Translations under genes and position numbers: made by a program | Part shown: positions 47,382 through 57,115 of the stretch, piece by piece | How the letters are laid out: each line of letters opens with the position of its first letter | How positions within the stretch are numbered: position 1 is the stretch's first letter | Source of the DNA: Oxalobacteraceae bacterium | GTDB taxonomy: Bacteria; Pseudomonadota; Gammaproteobacteria; Burkholderiales; Burkholderiaceae_D | DNA: 64,000 nucleotides | Assembly: GCA_021768485.1 (NCBI GenBank) | Contig: JAIZVZ010000007.1 | Location: 1 to 64,000, forward strand | Direction of reading: 5' to 3' | The notes under the pieces: generated by a model | The model's input: the letters and a program-made list of their open reading frames with translations, nothing else | What the model was told of the DNA's origin: nothing | The model's database searches: none

Positions 47382-49007
47382 TCACGGTACGGCATTTTTA
47401 GCTAATGTATCGTCATCGCTGGCGCTTGGCGTTTCCGCGGCGCCGTGCGTTGCCGTAATTGCACTGTGCTGCGCAGCCGATGGTGAACGGCATGCAGACC
47501 CCGGTTCCACAGTAAATTCCGGACCATGTACGGGCTCGGCTTTTGGCTCTGACACCAAAACCTGTTGCTTCATGAATGGCAGCAGCAAACCAATCGCCAT
47601 CCACAGCACCGTCAACTCGGCCGTGGGAATGTAATCGCCATTTGACCAGCCGGCAATCAAAAGACCAAGCAGAGCCGCCCGCGTGCCGTTGGCCAGGCCG
47701 ACAAAATACACGGGCGTCGTCGGCATCCTGGCGATGCGTTTGAAATTGCGCAGCAAATAGGTGACAAAACACGCCAGCAAAAACAGCCCGATCAAACCCA
47801 TGTCGAGTACGATACGCAAATATAAATTGTGGGGATGGACATGGCTGACCTCGCCGCGCAATACCGCCTGGGCCCAGGCCGTCGCGCCGACGCCAGTCCC
47901 GACAAAAGGATGCCTCCAGACATCGGGCAATAGCAAATTCCACATCCAGACCCGACCGGCAGTCAAGCCATCGTTGCTGGTGCCTATCAGTCCGCGAACC
48001 GGAACATGATTAATCCCGTTTGAAATACGCAACCACAAGGCATCGGGCGCAATGGCCACCGTTGCACATAGCAATAAGGCGATCAAGAAAATATAATTCA
48101 TTTGCCGGTAAATCATTGCAAAATACAAAATTGCGACGACGGCCACCACATAGCCGCCGCGCGAAAACGTCAGTAACAAGGCCAGCAAGACAACAGCCAT
48201 GCCGGCCAAATTCAAGAACCGCCACAGATAACTGCGTATCGTCGGCATCATGAAAAGCATCAAGGCAAAACTGGTGCTGAGCAAGAGACCGAATTCATTG
48301 GCATGCAGACCGAGCTTGCCCAAAACTTCGCGCGAGCGTTCATCGGCCAGCAATTTCAGATTGAAGCCATTGATCGATACAAAAATGAAAATGGCGAACG
48401 CGGGCAAGATGGGGGTCGCCAGCAAAGCGCCGATAAGGCGTTCCGGCTTTTTGCATTGCAATGCGGCGCAGCCATACATCCACGCCCCCAAAACCATCAG
48501 CATCGGCTTGATGACCATGCCGATCAGATAGTATCGGGGACTTGAATAATAAATGCTTTGAAGCTCGATCAAGACCCGCGGCACTTGATGAAGATGACCG
48601 AGGCCATTGAGCGTGGCGAAGCCGATCGGCAAAAAATAAGCCCATAAAAAAATCGGTGGAAATGGCGCCAGCGGAAGCCGCCGGAAATAATATCCCGTGA
48701 GCAAAGACAACAGGCTGGCCAGCATCAGGTAATTCACCAGATTAAATCCTGTAAACTGCGGCAGGAATGGCGTATGCTGAAATGGCAATAGAAATATCAG
48801 CAGCAGCGCCCCGACACGCATGTCGCGCAAGACAAACATTACGGGCAATACGGGAAGAAATAATATCAGAGCCAATTCCCCGCCGAAAAAAGCGGACACG
48901 CTGCCGAGCGCAGCGGCCAGCAATAAGGCAATCACCGGCAAATAAGCCGATTGCCTGGCGCCGAGTTCGCCCGCGATTTTATACGGTCTGTCTGCGTAGT
49001 GCATCAT
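47382..49007 (-). CDS. O-antigen ligase/polymerase family protein (Wzy-like)
   Basis: 541 residues with about twelve transmembrane helices. The large periplasmic loop contains GTSNDGLTAGRVWMWNLLLP followed by PFVGTGVGATAWAQ and HPHNLYLRIVLDMGLIGL, the O-antigen ligase (Wzy_C/WaaL) motif with conserved Arg and His. In this Wzx/Wzy locus it is the likely polymerase joining repeat units in the periplasm. The last 60 residues are an unrelated acidic, Ala/Ser-rich cytoplasmic tail. Its start lies 29 nt inside the flippase gene. Confidence 0.87.
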   Translation of the reverse strand: MMHYADRPYKIAGELGARQSAYLPVIALLLAAALGSVSAFFGGELALILFLPVLPVMFVLRDMRVGALLLIFLLPFQHTPFLPQFTGFNLVNYLMLASLLSLLTGYYFRRLPLAPFPPIFLWAYFLPIGFATLNGLGHLHQVPRVLIELQSIYYSSPRYYLIGMVIKPMLMVLGAWMYGCAALQCKKPERLIGALLATPILPAFAIFIFVSINGFNLKLLADERSREVLGKLGLHANEFGLLLSTSFALMLFMMPTIRSYLWRFLNLAGMAVVLLALLLTFSRGGYVVAVVAILYFAMIYRQMNYIFLIALLLCATVAIAPDALWLRISNGINHVPVRGLIGTSNDGLTAGRVWMWNLLLPDVWRHPFVGTGVGATAWAQAVLRGEVSHVHPHNLYLRIVLDMGLIGLFLLACFVTYLLRNFKRIARMPTTPVYFVGLANGTRAALLGLLIAGWSNGDYIPTAELTVLWMAIGLLLPFMKQQVLVSEPKAEPVHGPEFTVEPGSACRSPSAAQHSAITATHGAAETPSASDDDTLAKNAVP

Positions 49008-50262
49008 GCCAATATCCCCTGAATAGATAAATCAGCGCCAGCAAGGCAAGCATATACGCGCTCGCATAGGCAATCGGTGCCGCCTGCACGCCCATCGCGG
49101 GCAGGCACAGATAGGTCAGGCTGACCTGCAGGCAAGTGAGAACGATATCGATCGCCATATAGGCATAGGAGCGCAATTTGACGACCAGTGCCATTTGCAA
49201 AGGCCAGCACGCAAGCTTGCAGACATCGCCGACAATCTGAAACGGCAGCAGATCGCGCACCGGATGAAATTGCGGCGTAAAGATGATGGCAATGACCACG
49301 TCGCGCAACAGCCATAGCAACAGGCCAGCCAGCGCCGTCAGCGCTGCCACCGTCAATACGGTATTGGACAGTTCGCGGCCAAACCCGCTCTCGTCGCCGA
49401 TCCTCGACAGGCGCGGCATCAAATACATCGACAAAGCGGCCGTCAGCAGCAAGGTATAGGTGTCGGACAGACGCACCGTGGCCTGCCAAAAGCCGGCCGC
49501 CGCCAGGCCCGCACCGGCCGTGAGGGCGCCGCGCATCAATAGCGGGGCCAGCGGTTCGGCAATCACATGCACGAGCAACATCGGATAAAAGGCGATCAGA
49601 CTGCGCGCCAGCGGCCGGTCCCAGCGCCCCCAAAAATCGCCGATTTTTACCGGCATATCGGCTTTCCCACGACGGCGGTAAATCACCAGCAGGCCAAAAA
49701 ACAGGCTTGCGCAATATGCGAGCGCGGTCCCGACCAGACCGCCCCCGATGCCAAAAAAGTAGCTGAGCGGGATCACCATGACAGCCCCGCTGACGGCCGC
49801 CGCAATGCCGATCGCACCGAGCATGCCAACGCGCTGGATGCCATTGACGACGCCGATGACAATTGTTCCGGCGGCAACCAATGGCAGGGCCAGCGCAGCC
49901 AGCACAACAATGGGCCAATAATGGACATCTTTGAATAACCACCCGGCGATAGGCCAGGCCAAGCAGGCAATCGGCAAGGCAGCGGCCAGACCGAGGCCCA
50001 CCGTCATCTTCATGGCGGTTCCCCACAAAGCCAGCAAGCGCTCGCGATCGCCGCTCGATTGCGCGGTGATCTTGACAACGCCGGTCTGAATCGCATTGCT
50101 GATCACGCCCTGAATCAGGGACATGAAATTTCCGAGTTGCCCGACCAGCGCCAGGCCGGCCGGTCCAAGATACACGGCCGTCACTTTAATGCTGATAAAA
50201 CTGCATGCCATGCGCACCGCGGTTTGGGCGATCGACCAGCGCAGCGCATCCTTCAGTGCCAT
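48979..50262 (-). CDS. Polysaccharide flippase, Wzx-like
   Basis: 427 residues, twelve to fourteen transmembrane helices, of the polysaccharide-transport MATE/MVF group; the start ALKDALRWSIAQTAVRMACS with FISIKVTAVYLGPAGLALVG matches O-antigen translocases such as WzxE. Moves the lipid-linked repeat unit across the inner membrane. Start ATG 50262 (MALKDA) is preferred; the frame stays open to 50313. Overlaps the polymerase by 29 nt. Confidence 0.88.
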   Translation of the reverse strand: MALKDALRWSIAQTAVRMACSFISIKVTAVYLGPAGLALVGQLGNFMSLIQGVISNAIQTGVVKITAQSSGDRERLLALWGTAMKMTVGLGLAAALPIACLAWPIAGWLFKDVHYWPIVVLAALALPLVAAGTIVIGVVNGIQRVGMLGAIGIAAAVSGAVMVIPLSYFFGIGGGLVGTALAYCASLFFGLLVIYRRRGKADMPVKIGDFWGRWDRPLARSLIAFYPMLLVHVIAEPLAPLLMRGALTAGAGLAAAGFWQATVRLSDTYTLLLTAALSMYLMPRLSRIGDESGFGRELSNTVLTVAALTALAGLLLWLLRDVVIAIIFTPQFHPVRDLLPFQIVGDVCKLACWPLQMALVVKLRSYAYMAIDIVLTCLQVSLTYLCLPAMGVQAAPIAYASAYMLALLALIYLFRGYWHDALRRQTV

Positions 50263-50359
50263 GGCCTGCATTCCAGAGGCGGACAGGCAGGCGGCCTGCA
50301 TGGATGAGGCCACGCATCAGGAAATAGGCTGCCCTCTTCCATGCGCTGCGGCCTCGCGT

Positions 50360-51523
50360 TCATGCCAGTCCCGTATGCAGCGGCGCCACATCGGCAAGCT
50401 TCTCGCCAATGCCATGGCTGCTAAAGCACGCTTCATAAGCGAGTAGGGCGGCCTCGGGCGTATAGCGGGCACGGTAGCAGGCGCGGCTGCGGTCGCCGCA
50501 CCAGCGCCATAGCACTTCGTCGCACATCAGTGCCGCCACCTGCTCCGTCATCGATTCGATATCGGATGCAATCTGCAGCACAGGATGAGCATCGAAGCGA
50601 TCGCCGGTATCAAAGAAGCTGACCACCGGTATGCCGCATGCCCATGCCTGCATAAAAGTCACTGGAAAACCTTCAAATTCGGAAGTATTGACCAGCACCC
50701 GCGCGCCATTGAATTGTTCGTGCATTTCAGAAAATGGCACATAACCGCAAAATTCAATATTGGGCAATGTAGCCGCCAGCTTGGCCATCTCTTGGTACAG
50801 TTCGCGGTCGCTGGGGCCGCCCACCATTCGAAATTTGAGATATGGCAAACGCCTGGCAATCTCGATAAATAGTTCAGGGCGCTTCAGGCGGCGCATATTG
50901 GCAACCCACAATACATAACCCTTGGGGTCGCGCCTCGAACCGGGCAGGCATTCATGGCAGCTCGGGACAATTGTGCCCGAGCGCGCAAAAAGTGCCTGGC
51001 AGTCTTTCATTTGAGCCTCATTTTGCAAAATCAAGATATCGGCCATGCGGATGCCGCGCCGGTACAGCCACTGATCGCGCCGGTACCGGACCAGCGGCAA
51101 ATCTCGATAAAAGTCGGCATCCGACGCCGCGACAAAGACAAAATGCCGACGATTGCTACGGCAGAACTGTCCCACCAGACCGGTCAGCATTCCGCTGCAA
51201 GATTGATAATATATATCGGCATCGGCCCGTTGCATGGCCTTCCACAAGCGTGTCGCGCGCGGATAGAAAAAGCGCAGGCCGGGAATGCCGCCTTTCTCCG
51301 AATGCGCGCGATAAATTCTGACGCCATCGATCTCGATACCGTCCGGTTGCCCGAAATCGCGCGTGACAATCGAAACCCGATAACCGGCGCGGGCAAATGT
51401 GCGCGCCAATACGCTTTGCTGTACTTCAGCGCCGCCGACAAGCTCGATAGAGCGGTCGCCTGAAAATACCGGAAAAATCGCCGGCGCCACAAAGCAGATG
51501 TGCGGTTTTTGCATTTTCATCAC
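50360..51523 (-). CDS. Glycosyltransferase family 4
   Basis: 387 residues. N-terminal ICFVAPAIFPVFSGDRSIEL with GGAEVQQSVLARTFARAGY (GT4 acceptor domain); YVLWVANMRRLKRPELFIEI begins the donor domain; NTSEFEGFPVTFMQAWACGI is the nucleotide-sugar motif, with Glu-rich EFEG in place of the common EGFG. Sugar unknown. First of three close genes (then flippase and polymerase) on the minus arm; 374 nt separate it from the previous glycosyltransferase. Confidence 0.9.
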   Translation of the reverse strand: MMKMQKPHICFVAPAIFPVFSGDRSIELVGGAEVQQSVLARTFARAGYRVSIVTRDFGQPDGIEIDGVRIYRAHSEKGGIPGLRFFYPRATRLWKAMQRADADIYYQSCSGMLTGLVGQFCRSNRRHFVFVAASDADFYRDLPLVRYRRDQWLYRRGIRMADILILQNEAQMKDCQALFARSGTIVPSCHECLPGSRRDPKGYVLWVANMRRLKRPELFIEIARRLPYLKFRMVGGPSDRELYQEMAKLAATLPNIEFCGYVPFSEMHEQFNGARVLVNTSEFEGFPVTFMQAWACGIPVVSFFDTGDRFDAHPVLQIASDIESMTEQVAALMCDEVLWRWCGDRSRACYRARYTPEAALLAYEACFSSHGIGEKLADVAPLHTGLA

Positions 51524-51897
51524 AATCGGATCCCCAGATAAACACTATTTCCCATCTATCCATTTTTATCCGCGCCTACCCGTTTTTATCTGTCTTTATC
51601 CATTACACTTTTATGCAAGATATTGGCTGACTTATGCCGCTGCGCTTATGCCGCCCTTCATGCAAGCAATAGCGTCGCCGTCTCGCACTCGTTCTTCAAG
51701 ATGCCTTACCGGCGGTGGCCTTCCAGGAAATGCTGTAAGCGCCGCATCGGCCATAGCGGCCTCAAGCATTGCTCGACAGCATTGCTCGACAGCATTGCCC
51801 GATAACATTACCCTACAAACATTAGCCAAAACGCTGACCTTAAAAAGCACGTCATCATTCCAACACGCAATTTGCCTCGCCCATCGATTCGCCGCCG
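51524..51897. other. 374-nt gap inside the minus arm with short repeats
   Basis: No credible gene on either strand. It contains a 13-bp tandem repeat, CATTGCTCGACAG at 51767 and 51780 with CATTGCCCGATAA at 51793 and weaker copies to about 51830, and near 51550-51600 several T-rich TTTTTATC repeats. It could hold an internal promoter for the last three genes of the arm, but no clear boxes were found. Confidence 0.6.
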
Positions 51898-53214
51898 CTA
51901 ATCGGGCTCTTTCCCGGCCACCTTGTTATTCAAATCACTGAATAAGGACTGATAAGCCGTCGCCATTTGCAAATGCGAAAAATTTTCGCTGACTTTGCGC
52001 CGCGCGGCCAGGCCCATCTGCTTCGCCATTCCCGACCTCACCAGATCGGCAATACAGCGCGTCATCTGCTTGATATTTCCGCGCTCAACCAGATAGCCGT
52101 GGACGCCATGTTCGATTTGTTCCGATGCGCCGCCGACCTCGCTCATGATGACGGGCTTGCCGAGCGCCATCGCCTCGAGCGCGGCCAGCGAAAATGTCTC
52201 GGCATGCGACACCAGCGCCATCACATCGCAAGCCGACACCGCAAGCCGCACATCGGCCAGATAACCGGTGATGCCTACCCTGTGCGCCAGGCCCAGCGCG
52301 ATGATGGCTTTTTCGATTTTTTGCCGTTCGGGGCCGTCGCCGATGAACAGGCAACGCACATGCAGCAAGGATGGCGGCAGGCCGGCCAGCGCGGCCAGCA
52401 AATCGGCATGGGCTTTTTCGGGACGCATGACGGCGCACACGCCGATGACAAAATCGTCACCTGACCAACCGTAGCTTTGGCGCAGCCGTATTTTTTCGGT
52501 ATCGCTGGCCTTATCTGTAAACCGGCTCAATTCGATGCCGTTATAAATGACGGCATCATCCCTGGCTTTCAACGACCTGTTACGCCAATACCGGCGCTGA
52601 TTTTCACAGACATACACGAGCATGTCGCAACGGGCAAACAAGGGGCGGTAACACCACATTTGCAGGCGTGCTTTCAGGCTACGCATATGAAATGGCGAAG
52701 AGTGAAACAAGTCGACCAGTTTGGGCGCCGCAGCCGACAGCTTGCATGCCAGAACCGCATACAATAATGCATAGCCATTGATTGCAATCACACTATCGAT
52801 TTGCTCATCTTCAATGATTTTGGCTAATTTTTTGGCGACCGAAAAATCGAGCTTGCGCTTCACGTCGCAGCAATAAATGCGTCCATCGAGCTGCGTCTGC
52901 TTTAATTGCGGCAACAAACTGCCATCATTTTTCAGATAGGCCAGCGACATTCGAAATCGCGTGGTATCGAGATGATTGAGCAAGCTCACCACATGTTTTT
53001 CCGCGCCGCCAAAAGTCAGAGAATTTACAATAAACAAAAGATGAATGGCTTGCTTGCCATGTTTTCCGGCACCCTGCTCTTCGGCCCCCCGCTCTTCGAT
53101 CCCATTCATGGCTGGCTGCCGACAGGAAGGCAACACGACATCAGCCGCCGCAGCGCTGCTCATAGCACTGTTCATATTCGCGGTCGCTGTCTCAACGATG
53201 CGGTGCAAGCTCAT
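51898..53214 (-). CDS. Glycosyltransferase family 4
   Basis: 438 residues with an unusual 55-residue Ser/Ala/Gly-rich N-terminal extension before the fold starts at LLFIVNSLTFGGAEKHVVSL. Donor domain: VIGVCAVMRPEKAHADLLAA; nucleotide-sugar motif SHAETFSLAALEAMALGKPV with GGASEQI. Start ATG 53214 is supported by GGGAGGAG upstream, so the extension is probably translated. It lies 148 nt after the UDP-sugar dehydrogenase gene. Confidence 0.9.
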   Translation of the reverse strand: MSLHRIVETATANMNSAMSSAAAADVVLPSCRQPAMNGIEERGAEEQGAGKHGKQAIHLLFIVNSLTFGGAEKHVVSLLNHLDTTRFRMSLAYLKNDGSLLPQLKQTQLDGRIYCCDVKRKLDFSVAKKLAKIIEDEQIDSVIAINGYALLYAVLACKLSAAAPKLVDLFHSSPFHMRSLKARLQMWCYRPLFARCDMLVYVCENQRRYWRNRSLKARDDAVIYNGIELSRFTDKASDTEKIRLRQSYGWSGDDFVIGVCAVMRPEKAHADLLAALAGLPPSLLHVRCLFIGDGPERQKIEKAIIALGLAHRVGITGYLADVRLAVSACDVMALVSHAETFSLAALEAMALGKPVIMSEVGGASEQIEHGVHGYLVERGNIKQMTRCIADLVRSGMAKQMGLAARRKVSENFSHLQMATAYQSLFSDLNNKVAGKEPD

Positions 53215-53362
53215 ACACTCCTCCCAGCGGCGCATCGCCAATCACTCAAGAAGCCAATTTGACAGGTAGTCATCAGTAATTTTTGCTCACCAAAACTAAG
53301 GCTATACACTCCCTGCGCGCTGCATACCGCCAGCCCACAGCTCCACCGCTGGCGCACCGGTC

Positions 53363-54646
53363 TCAGAGACGCCACAAGCGAATGCCGGCAGCCTCGAACA
53401 ACTGAGGATCGCACACACCCTTGACGTCGACGACAACAGGCCGGTCCGACAACAAGCGAATGAAATCGGCCGGCTTCCACGAACCGAAGCCATCGTGCGC
53501 CACGGCCAGCAAGACTGCGTGTGCCGGCTGCAAGTCGGGCAAGTCGATCAGGCCGACCCCATATTCACAAGCTGCCTCATGCTGATCGGCGCAAGGATCG
53601 TGGACTTGCACAGAAACCCCGAACGATTGCAATTCGTGGATCACATCGATCACCTTCGAGTTGCGCAAATCGGGACAGTTTTCCTTAAAGGTCAGACCGA
53701 GCACGGTGACGATACAGTCGCGTACGTCGTGGCCGCCCTTGATCAGCTGGCGAATTGTCTGGCGTGCGATATGCGCCCCCATGCCATCATTGATACGCCG
53801 GCCGGCAAGAATGACTTCACAGTGATAACCGAGGGTTTCGGCCTTATGCGTCAAATAATAAGGATCGACGCCAATGCAATGGCCGCCGACCAGGCCCGGT
53901 TTGAATTTCAAAAAATTCCATTTCGTACCCGCCGCCTCGAGCACACTGTGGGTGTCAATGCCCATTCGTTCGAAGATCAGCGCCAGCTCATTCATTAAAG
54001 CGATATTCAAGTCGCGCTGCGTATTTTCAATCACCTTGGCGGCTTCGGCGACACGAATCGTTGTTGCCTTGAAAATTCCTGCCGTCACGACCGAACCATA
54101 GACATCGGCGACGATATCGAGCGTCGCCGTATCCTGGCCAGAGACGACTTTGGTGATTTTGGTAAAAGTATGTTCGTGGTCGCCCGGATTGATACGCTCG
54201 GGGCTGTAGCCGACGGTAAAATCAATACCGCACTTCAAACCCGACATCGCCTCGAGAATGGGCGCGCAAACCTCTTCGGTCGCTCCGGGGTAGACGGTCG
54301 ATTCGTAGACCACGATATCGCCAGTTTTGAGAACCATGCCGACAGTCTCGGACGCGCGCTTGACCGCTGTCAGATCGGGTTGATGCGCGCTATCAACTGG
54401 CGTCGGCACCGCCACGATATGAAAATCGGCTTGCGCCAGAACCCGCACATCGCTGGTGAAAATGATTTCCGCATCCATCAAACGATTGACATCGATTTCA
54501 TTGGTGCGGTCATATCCCTTGCGTAATTCAGCCAGACGCGATTCATTGATGTCGAAACCAATGGTTTTTCCATGCATGCCGAAAGCGACGGCCACCGGCA
54601 AGCCGACATAGCCAAGGCCTACTACAGAAATTTTTCTAGCGTGCAT
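53363..54646 (-). CDS. UDP-N-acetylhexosamine 6-dehydrogenase (TviB/WbpO/WecC type)
   Basis: Four-electron oxidation of a UDP-N-acetylhexosamine to its uronic acid using NAD+. 427 residues: Rossmann motif VVGLGYVGLPVAVAFG, VAVPTPVD, YESTVYPGATEEVCAPILE, GYSPERINPGD, central ENTQRDLNIALMNE, and GGHCIGVDPYYL with the catalytic Cys. These fit the TviB/WbpO and WecC group rather than UDP-glucose dehydrogenase. The substrate could be UDP-GlcNAc, UDP-GalNAc or UDP-ManNAc. With the 2-epimerase in the plus arm it points to an N-acetyl-hexosaminuronic acid in the polymer. Confidence 0.9.
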   Translation of the reverse strand: MHARKISVVGLGYVGLPVAVAFGMHGKTIGFDINESRLAELRKGYDRTNEIDVNRLMDAEIIFTSDVRVLAQADFHIVAVPTPVDSAHQPDLTAVKRASETVGMVLKTGDIVVYESTVYPGATEEVCAPILEAMSGLKCGIDFTVGYSPERINPGDHEHTFTKITKVVSGQDTATLDIVADVYGSVVTAGIFKATTIRVAEAAKVIENTQRDLNIALMNELALIFERMGIDTHSVLEAAGTKWNFLKFKPGLVGGHCIGVDPYYLTHKAETLGYHCEVILAGRRINDGMGAHIARQTIRQLIKGGHDVRDCIVTVLGLTFKENCPDLRNSKVIDVIHELQSFGVSVQVHDPCADQHEAACEYGVGLIDLPDLQPAHAVLLAVAHDGFGSWKPADFIRLLSDRPVVVDVKGVCDPQLFEAAGIRLWRL

Positions 54647-54703
54647 AATATGGTCCCATGATTGAGCTCCTGATTGAGCGCCTGAACACGGTCGATGACG
54701 TGC

Positions 54704-55579
54704 TTAAAAATCGAACAGCACCGAACCGACGACTTCGCTGCCGGCGCTGCCAAGCAAGGCCGAAACGGCATTCAGGTCGGCGATGCACGTCGCCCCCTTG
54801 CGCACGACCAGCAACACGCCGCCGACGCGCGCTGCAATGGCCAGGGCATCGGCCGCCGTGGAAAACGCACAGACATCGATCAGCACGACGTCATATTTGC
54901 TGGCCAGGCTGTCGTTGAAGGCGCCGAACGAAGTCCGGCTCAGTAACTCTTGCGGATTGGGCGGCGGGGTGCCGGCCGGCAGTACCGACAAGTCGACAAA
55001 TGATTCAATCCTGGCAATCGCTTCGCTGCCGGCGCGGTCGGCCAGAATGTCGGACAGGCCGAGCCGGCCGCTGAGGTTGAAAATCTGATGCTGGCGCGGA
55101 TGGCGCAAATTGGCATCGATCAGCAAAGTGCGTTCACCCAGCTGGGAAAAGACGACCGCCAGATTGGCCGCCCCGAGGCTGACGCCTTCTCCGGCATTGA
55201 TGCTTGCGATCATCAAGGCGCGATTTCCCTTGGCAAACCAGCGCAGCATCAACTGGCTGCGGACGGCGCGCAGTGTCTCGACCTCGGCGCTGAACGGTTG
55301 ATAGGCGGCCACCAGTTCGCGCGGATATGCGGCCTGTCCCGGCAATAAATATGGATACTCGAACTGGCGCGCCAGCACCTGTTCGATATCGGCATCGCTA
55401 ATTAATCCTAGCAATTTTGCCGCTTCGCCAAAGCGGATGCCTTCATCTTTTTGCAGGCGCAAGATGCGCTCGGCATCTTCCGGCGTAATCTTCCCCTGCT
55501 CCAGCAACATGCCGCCAATATTCGCCTCGGCACCGCTTGCAGCCAGCGCCGGCGGCGTCTGTAGCTTCGAAGTCTTCAT
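54704..55579 (-). CDS. epsG: EpsG-type chain-length tyrosine kinase homologue with degenerate nucleotide site
   Basis: 291 residues. N-terminal domain (about 20-85) resembles the EpsG/T2SSE N-domain: GGMLLEQGKITPEDAERILR. The ATPase domain follows, but Walker A reads INAGEGVSLGAANLA with Val in place of the essential Lys (near residue 133), Walker A' reads IDANLRHP (second Asp is Asn), and the Walker B region reads VVLIDVCAF. The C-terminus (GSVLFDF) has no tyrosine cluster. In homologues this ATPase controls polymer length with EpsF. AAAGGA precedes ATG 55579. Confidence 0.85.
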   Translation of the reverse strand: MKTSKLQTPPALAASGAEANIGGMLLEQGKITPEDAERILRLQKDEGIRFGEAAKLLGLISDADIEQVLARQFEYPYLLPGQAAYPRELVAAYQPFSAEVETLRAVRSQLMLRWFAKGNRALMIASINAGEGVSLGAANLAVVFSQLGERTLLIDANLRHPRQHQIFNLSGRLGLSDILADRAGSEAIARIESFVDLSVLPAGTPPPNPQELLSRTSFGAFNDSLASKYDVVLIDVCAFSTAADALAIAARVGGVLLVVRKGATCIADLNAVSALLGSAGSEVVGSVLFDF

Positions 55580-55657
55580 GGACAGTCCTTTTTCAGTCGG
55601 CACCGCACTTTCATGGACGCATTTTGTGGCCGCTTTGTATGGCCGCTTTTTATGACT

Positions 55658-57073
55658 TTATGGCGTCTGAAGCGCCAGGCGCTGCGGCGCCATCAGCCGC
55701 CCCAGCAGGCGGCGACGACGGGTCGGCAATTGCCACTCGATCACGCCAAGCACCGGCACCCGCAATGCATTGACCAAGTCGCCTGCCGAGCGCACACGGC
55801 GATCTATCATCTCGGCCAGCACGGCAAAGCCAATGCCCAGCAAACTGCCGACCAGGACCGAAAACAGGGTATTGCGCACGATCTTGGGACTGGCCGCCAT
55901 CATCGGCGCTACGGCTGGCGTGAGAACGGCAATATCGGATTGATTCGACTGCCCTTCGAGATTGAGTTGCGTAAAACGCTGGGCCGTGGTCTCGTAGGCG
56001 CGCTGGGCGTTCTGCAATTCGCGCTCGAGCACCGCCATTTCGCCGCGGGCATAGTTAAGATCGAGTATCCGCGCCTTTTGCTGCTCCAGCGCGCTCTGCA
56101 ATTGCGCCTCGCGCTGATTAAGCACAGCAACATTATTCTGCAAGCCGGTGGCAATCGAACTCTTGCTCGCTTCGAGATTGGCGCGCAAGCGGTCCACTTC
56201 CGCCTTGGCACTGCGATAAGCCGGATGCGCGCTCCCGAAACGGGCCGCGATCTCGGCAAAGTGCCCCTCGGCGGCAGCCAGCGCCGTCGACAGGCTGTGG
56301 ATCAGGGGACTGGCGATGATCTCTTGCGTGGAGTCGGCCCCGCTTTCCTGCATTTTTTGCAGACGCAACGAAGCGTCTCTGAGCTGACCGCCGACTTGCC
56401 CCAGTTGCGTCGCCAGATCGTTCAGACGCGTGGTTTCGTTGTCGACATGGCTATCGCTGTTGATAATGCCTTTTTCGTGCTGATATTTCGACAGGCGCGC
56501 CTGCGCCGTCTCAAAGTTTTCTTTAAGTACCTTGATTTGATCATTGAAATACGACGAGGCCTGGCGCAGCGGCTCGACCTTCAACTGCACACTCGTCTGC
56601 TGGTAAGCCTTGACAAAGGAATTGGCGAGGTCGGCGGCCAGCTTGGCATCGGAATCGACTACCGATACTTCAACCACGCTGCTTTCGTGAGAAGGCACGA
56701 CATCGACTTGCTTGGATAAGATATTGCCCAACCAAACCCGCAGCGTGCCCTGGCCCTGCCCCGCGTTCGCAAAATCTTCCTTAATTTTCGGATTATCGGC
56801 CAGCTTCAATTCGTCCGCGACGCGTTGCGCCACGCTCTGGCTTTTGATGATGTCGACTTGCGTGGCCATATAGCCCGGCATCAATTGCGCCGGTAGCGTA
56901 AAACCCGTCACCGGGTCCGTACCCTTGTAATTTAAAACCAGCGTCGCGGTCGCCTTATAGCTTTTCGGTAGCAGGATACTGATCAGTAAAGTGCTCAGGA
57001 CGGTCGCGATCAAGGTCGTCAAAATGATTTTGTAATGCACTCTCAACAAATCCAGAATTTGCGGGAAATTCAT
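55658..57073 (-). CDS. epsF: Chain-length determinant protein EpsF (Wzz-like polysaccharide co-polymerase)
   Basis: Inner-membrane co-polymerase that sets chain length and links Wzy to export. 471 residues: TM1 about 17-36, Wzz domain starting SYKATATLVLNYKGTDPVTG, a long periplasmic coiled coil (about 165-390), the Pro-rich segment LTPAVAPMMAASPKIVRN, TM2 about 405-428 and a short cytoplasmic tail. It lacks a fused kinase; EpsG is encoded next. GAGGGG precedes the start. Confidence 0.92.
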   Translation of the reverse strand: MNFPQILDLLRVHYKIILTTLIATVLSTLLISILLPKSYKATATLVLNYKGTDPVTGFTLPAQLMPGYMATQVDIIKSQSVAQRVADELKLADNPKIKEDFANAGQGQGTLRVWLGNILSKQVDVVPSHESSVVEVSVVDSDAKLAADLANSFVKAYQQTSVQLKVEPLRQASSYFNDQIKVLKENFETAQARLSKYQHEKGIINSDSHVDNETTRLNDLATQLGQVGGQLRDASLRLQKMQESGADSTQEIIASPLIHSLSTALAAAEGHFAEIAARFGSAHPAYRSAKAEVDRLRANLEASKSSIATGLQNNVAVLNQREAQLQSALEQQKARILDLNYARGEMAVLERELQNAQRAYETTAQRFTQLNLEGQSNQSDIAVLTPAVAPMMAASPKIVRNTLFSVLVGSLLGIGFAVLAEMIDRRVRSAGDLVNALRVPVLGVIEWQLPTRRRRLLGRLMAPQRLALQTP

Positions 57074-57115
57074 TTTTCACCCCTCGATAGATACCGGGCA
57101 TGTCGCGCCGCCGTC

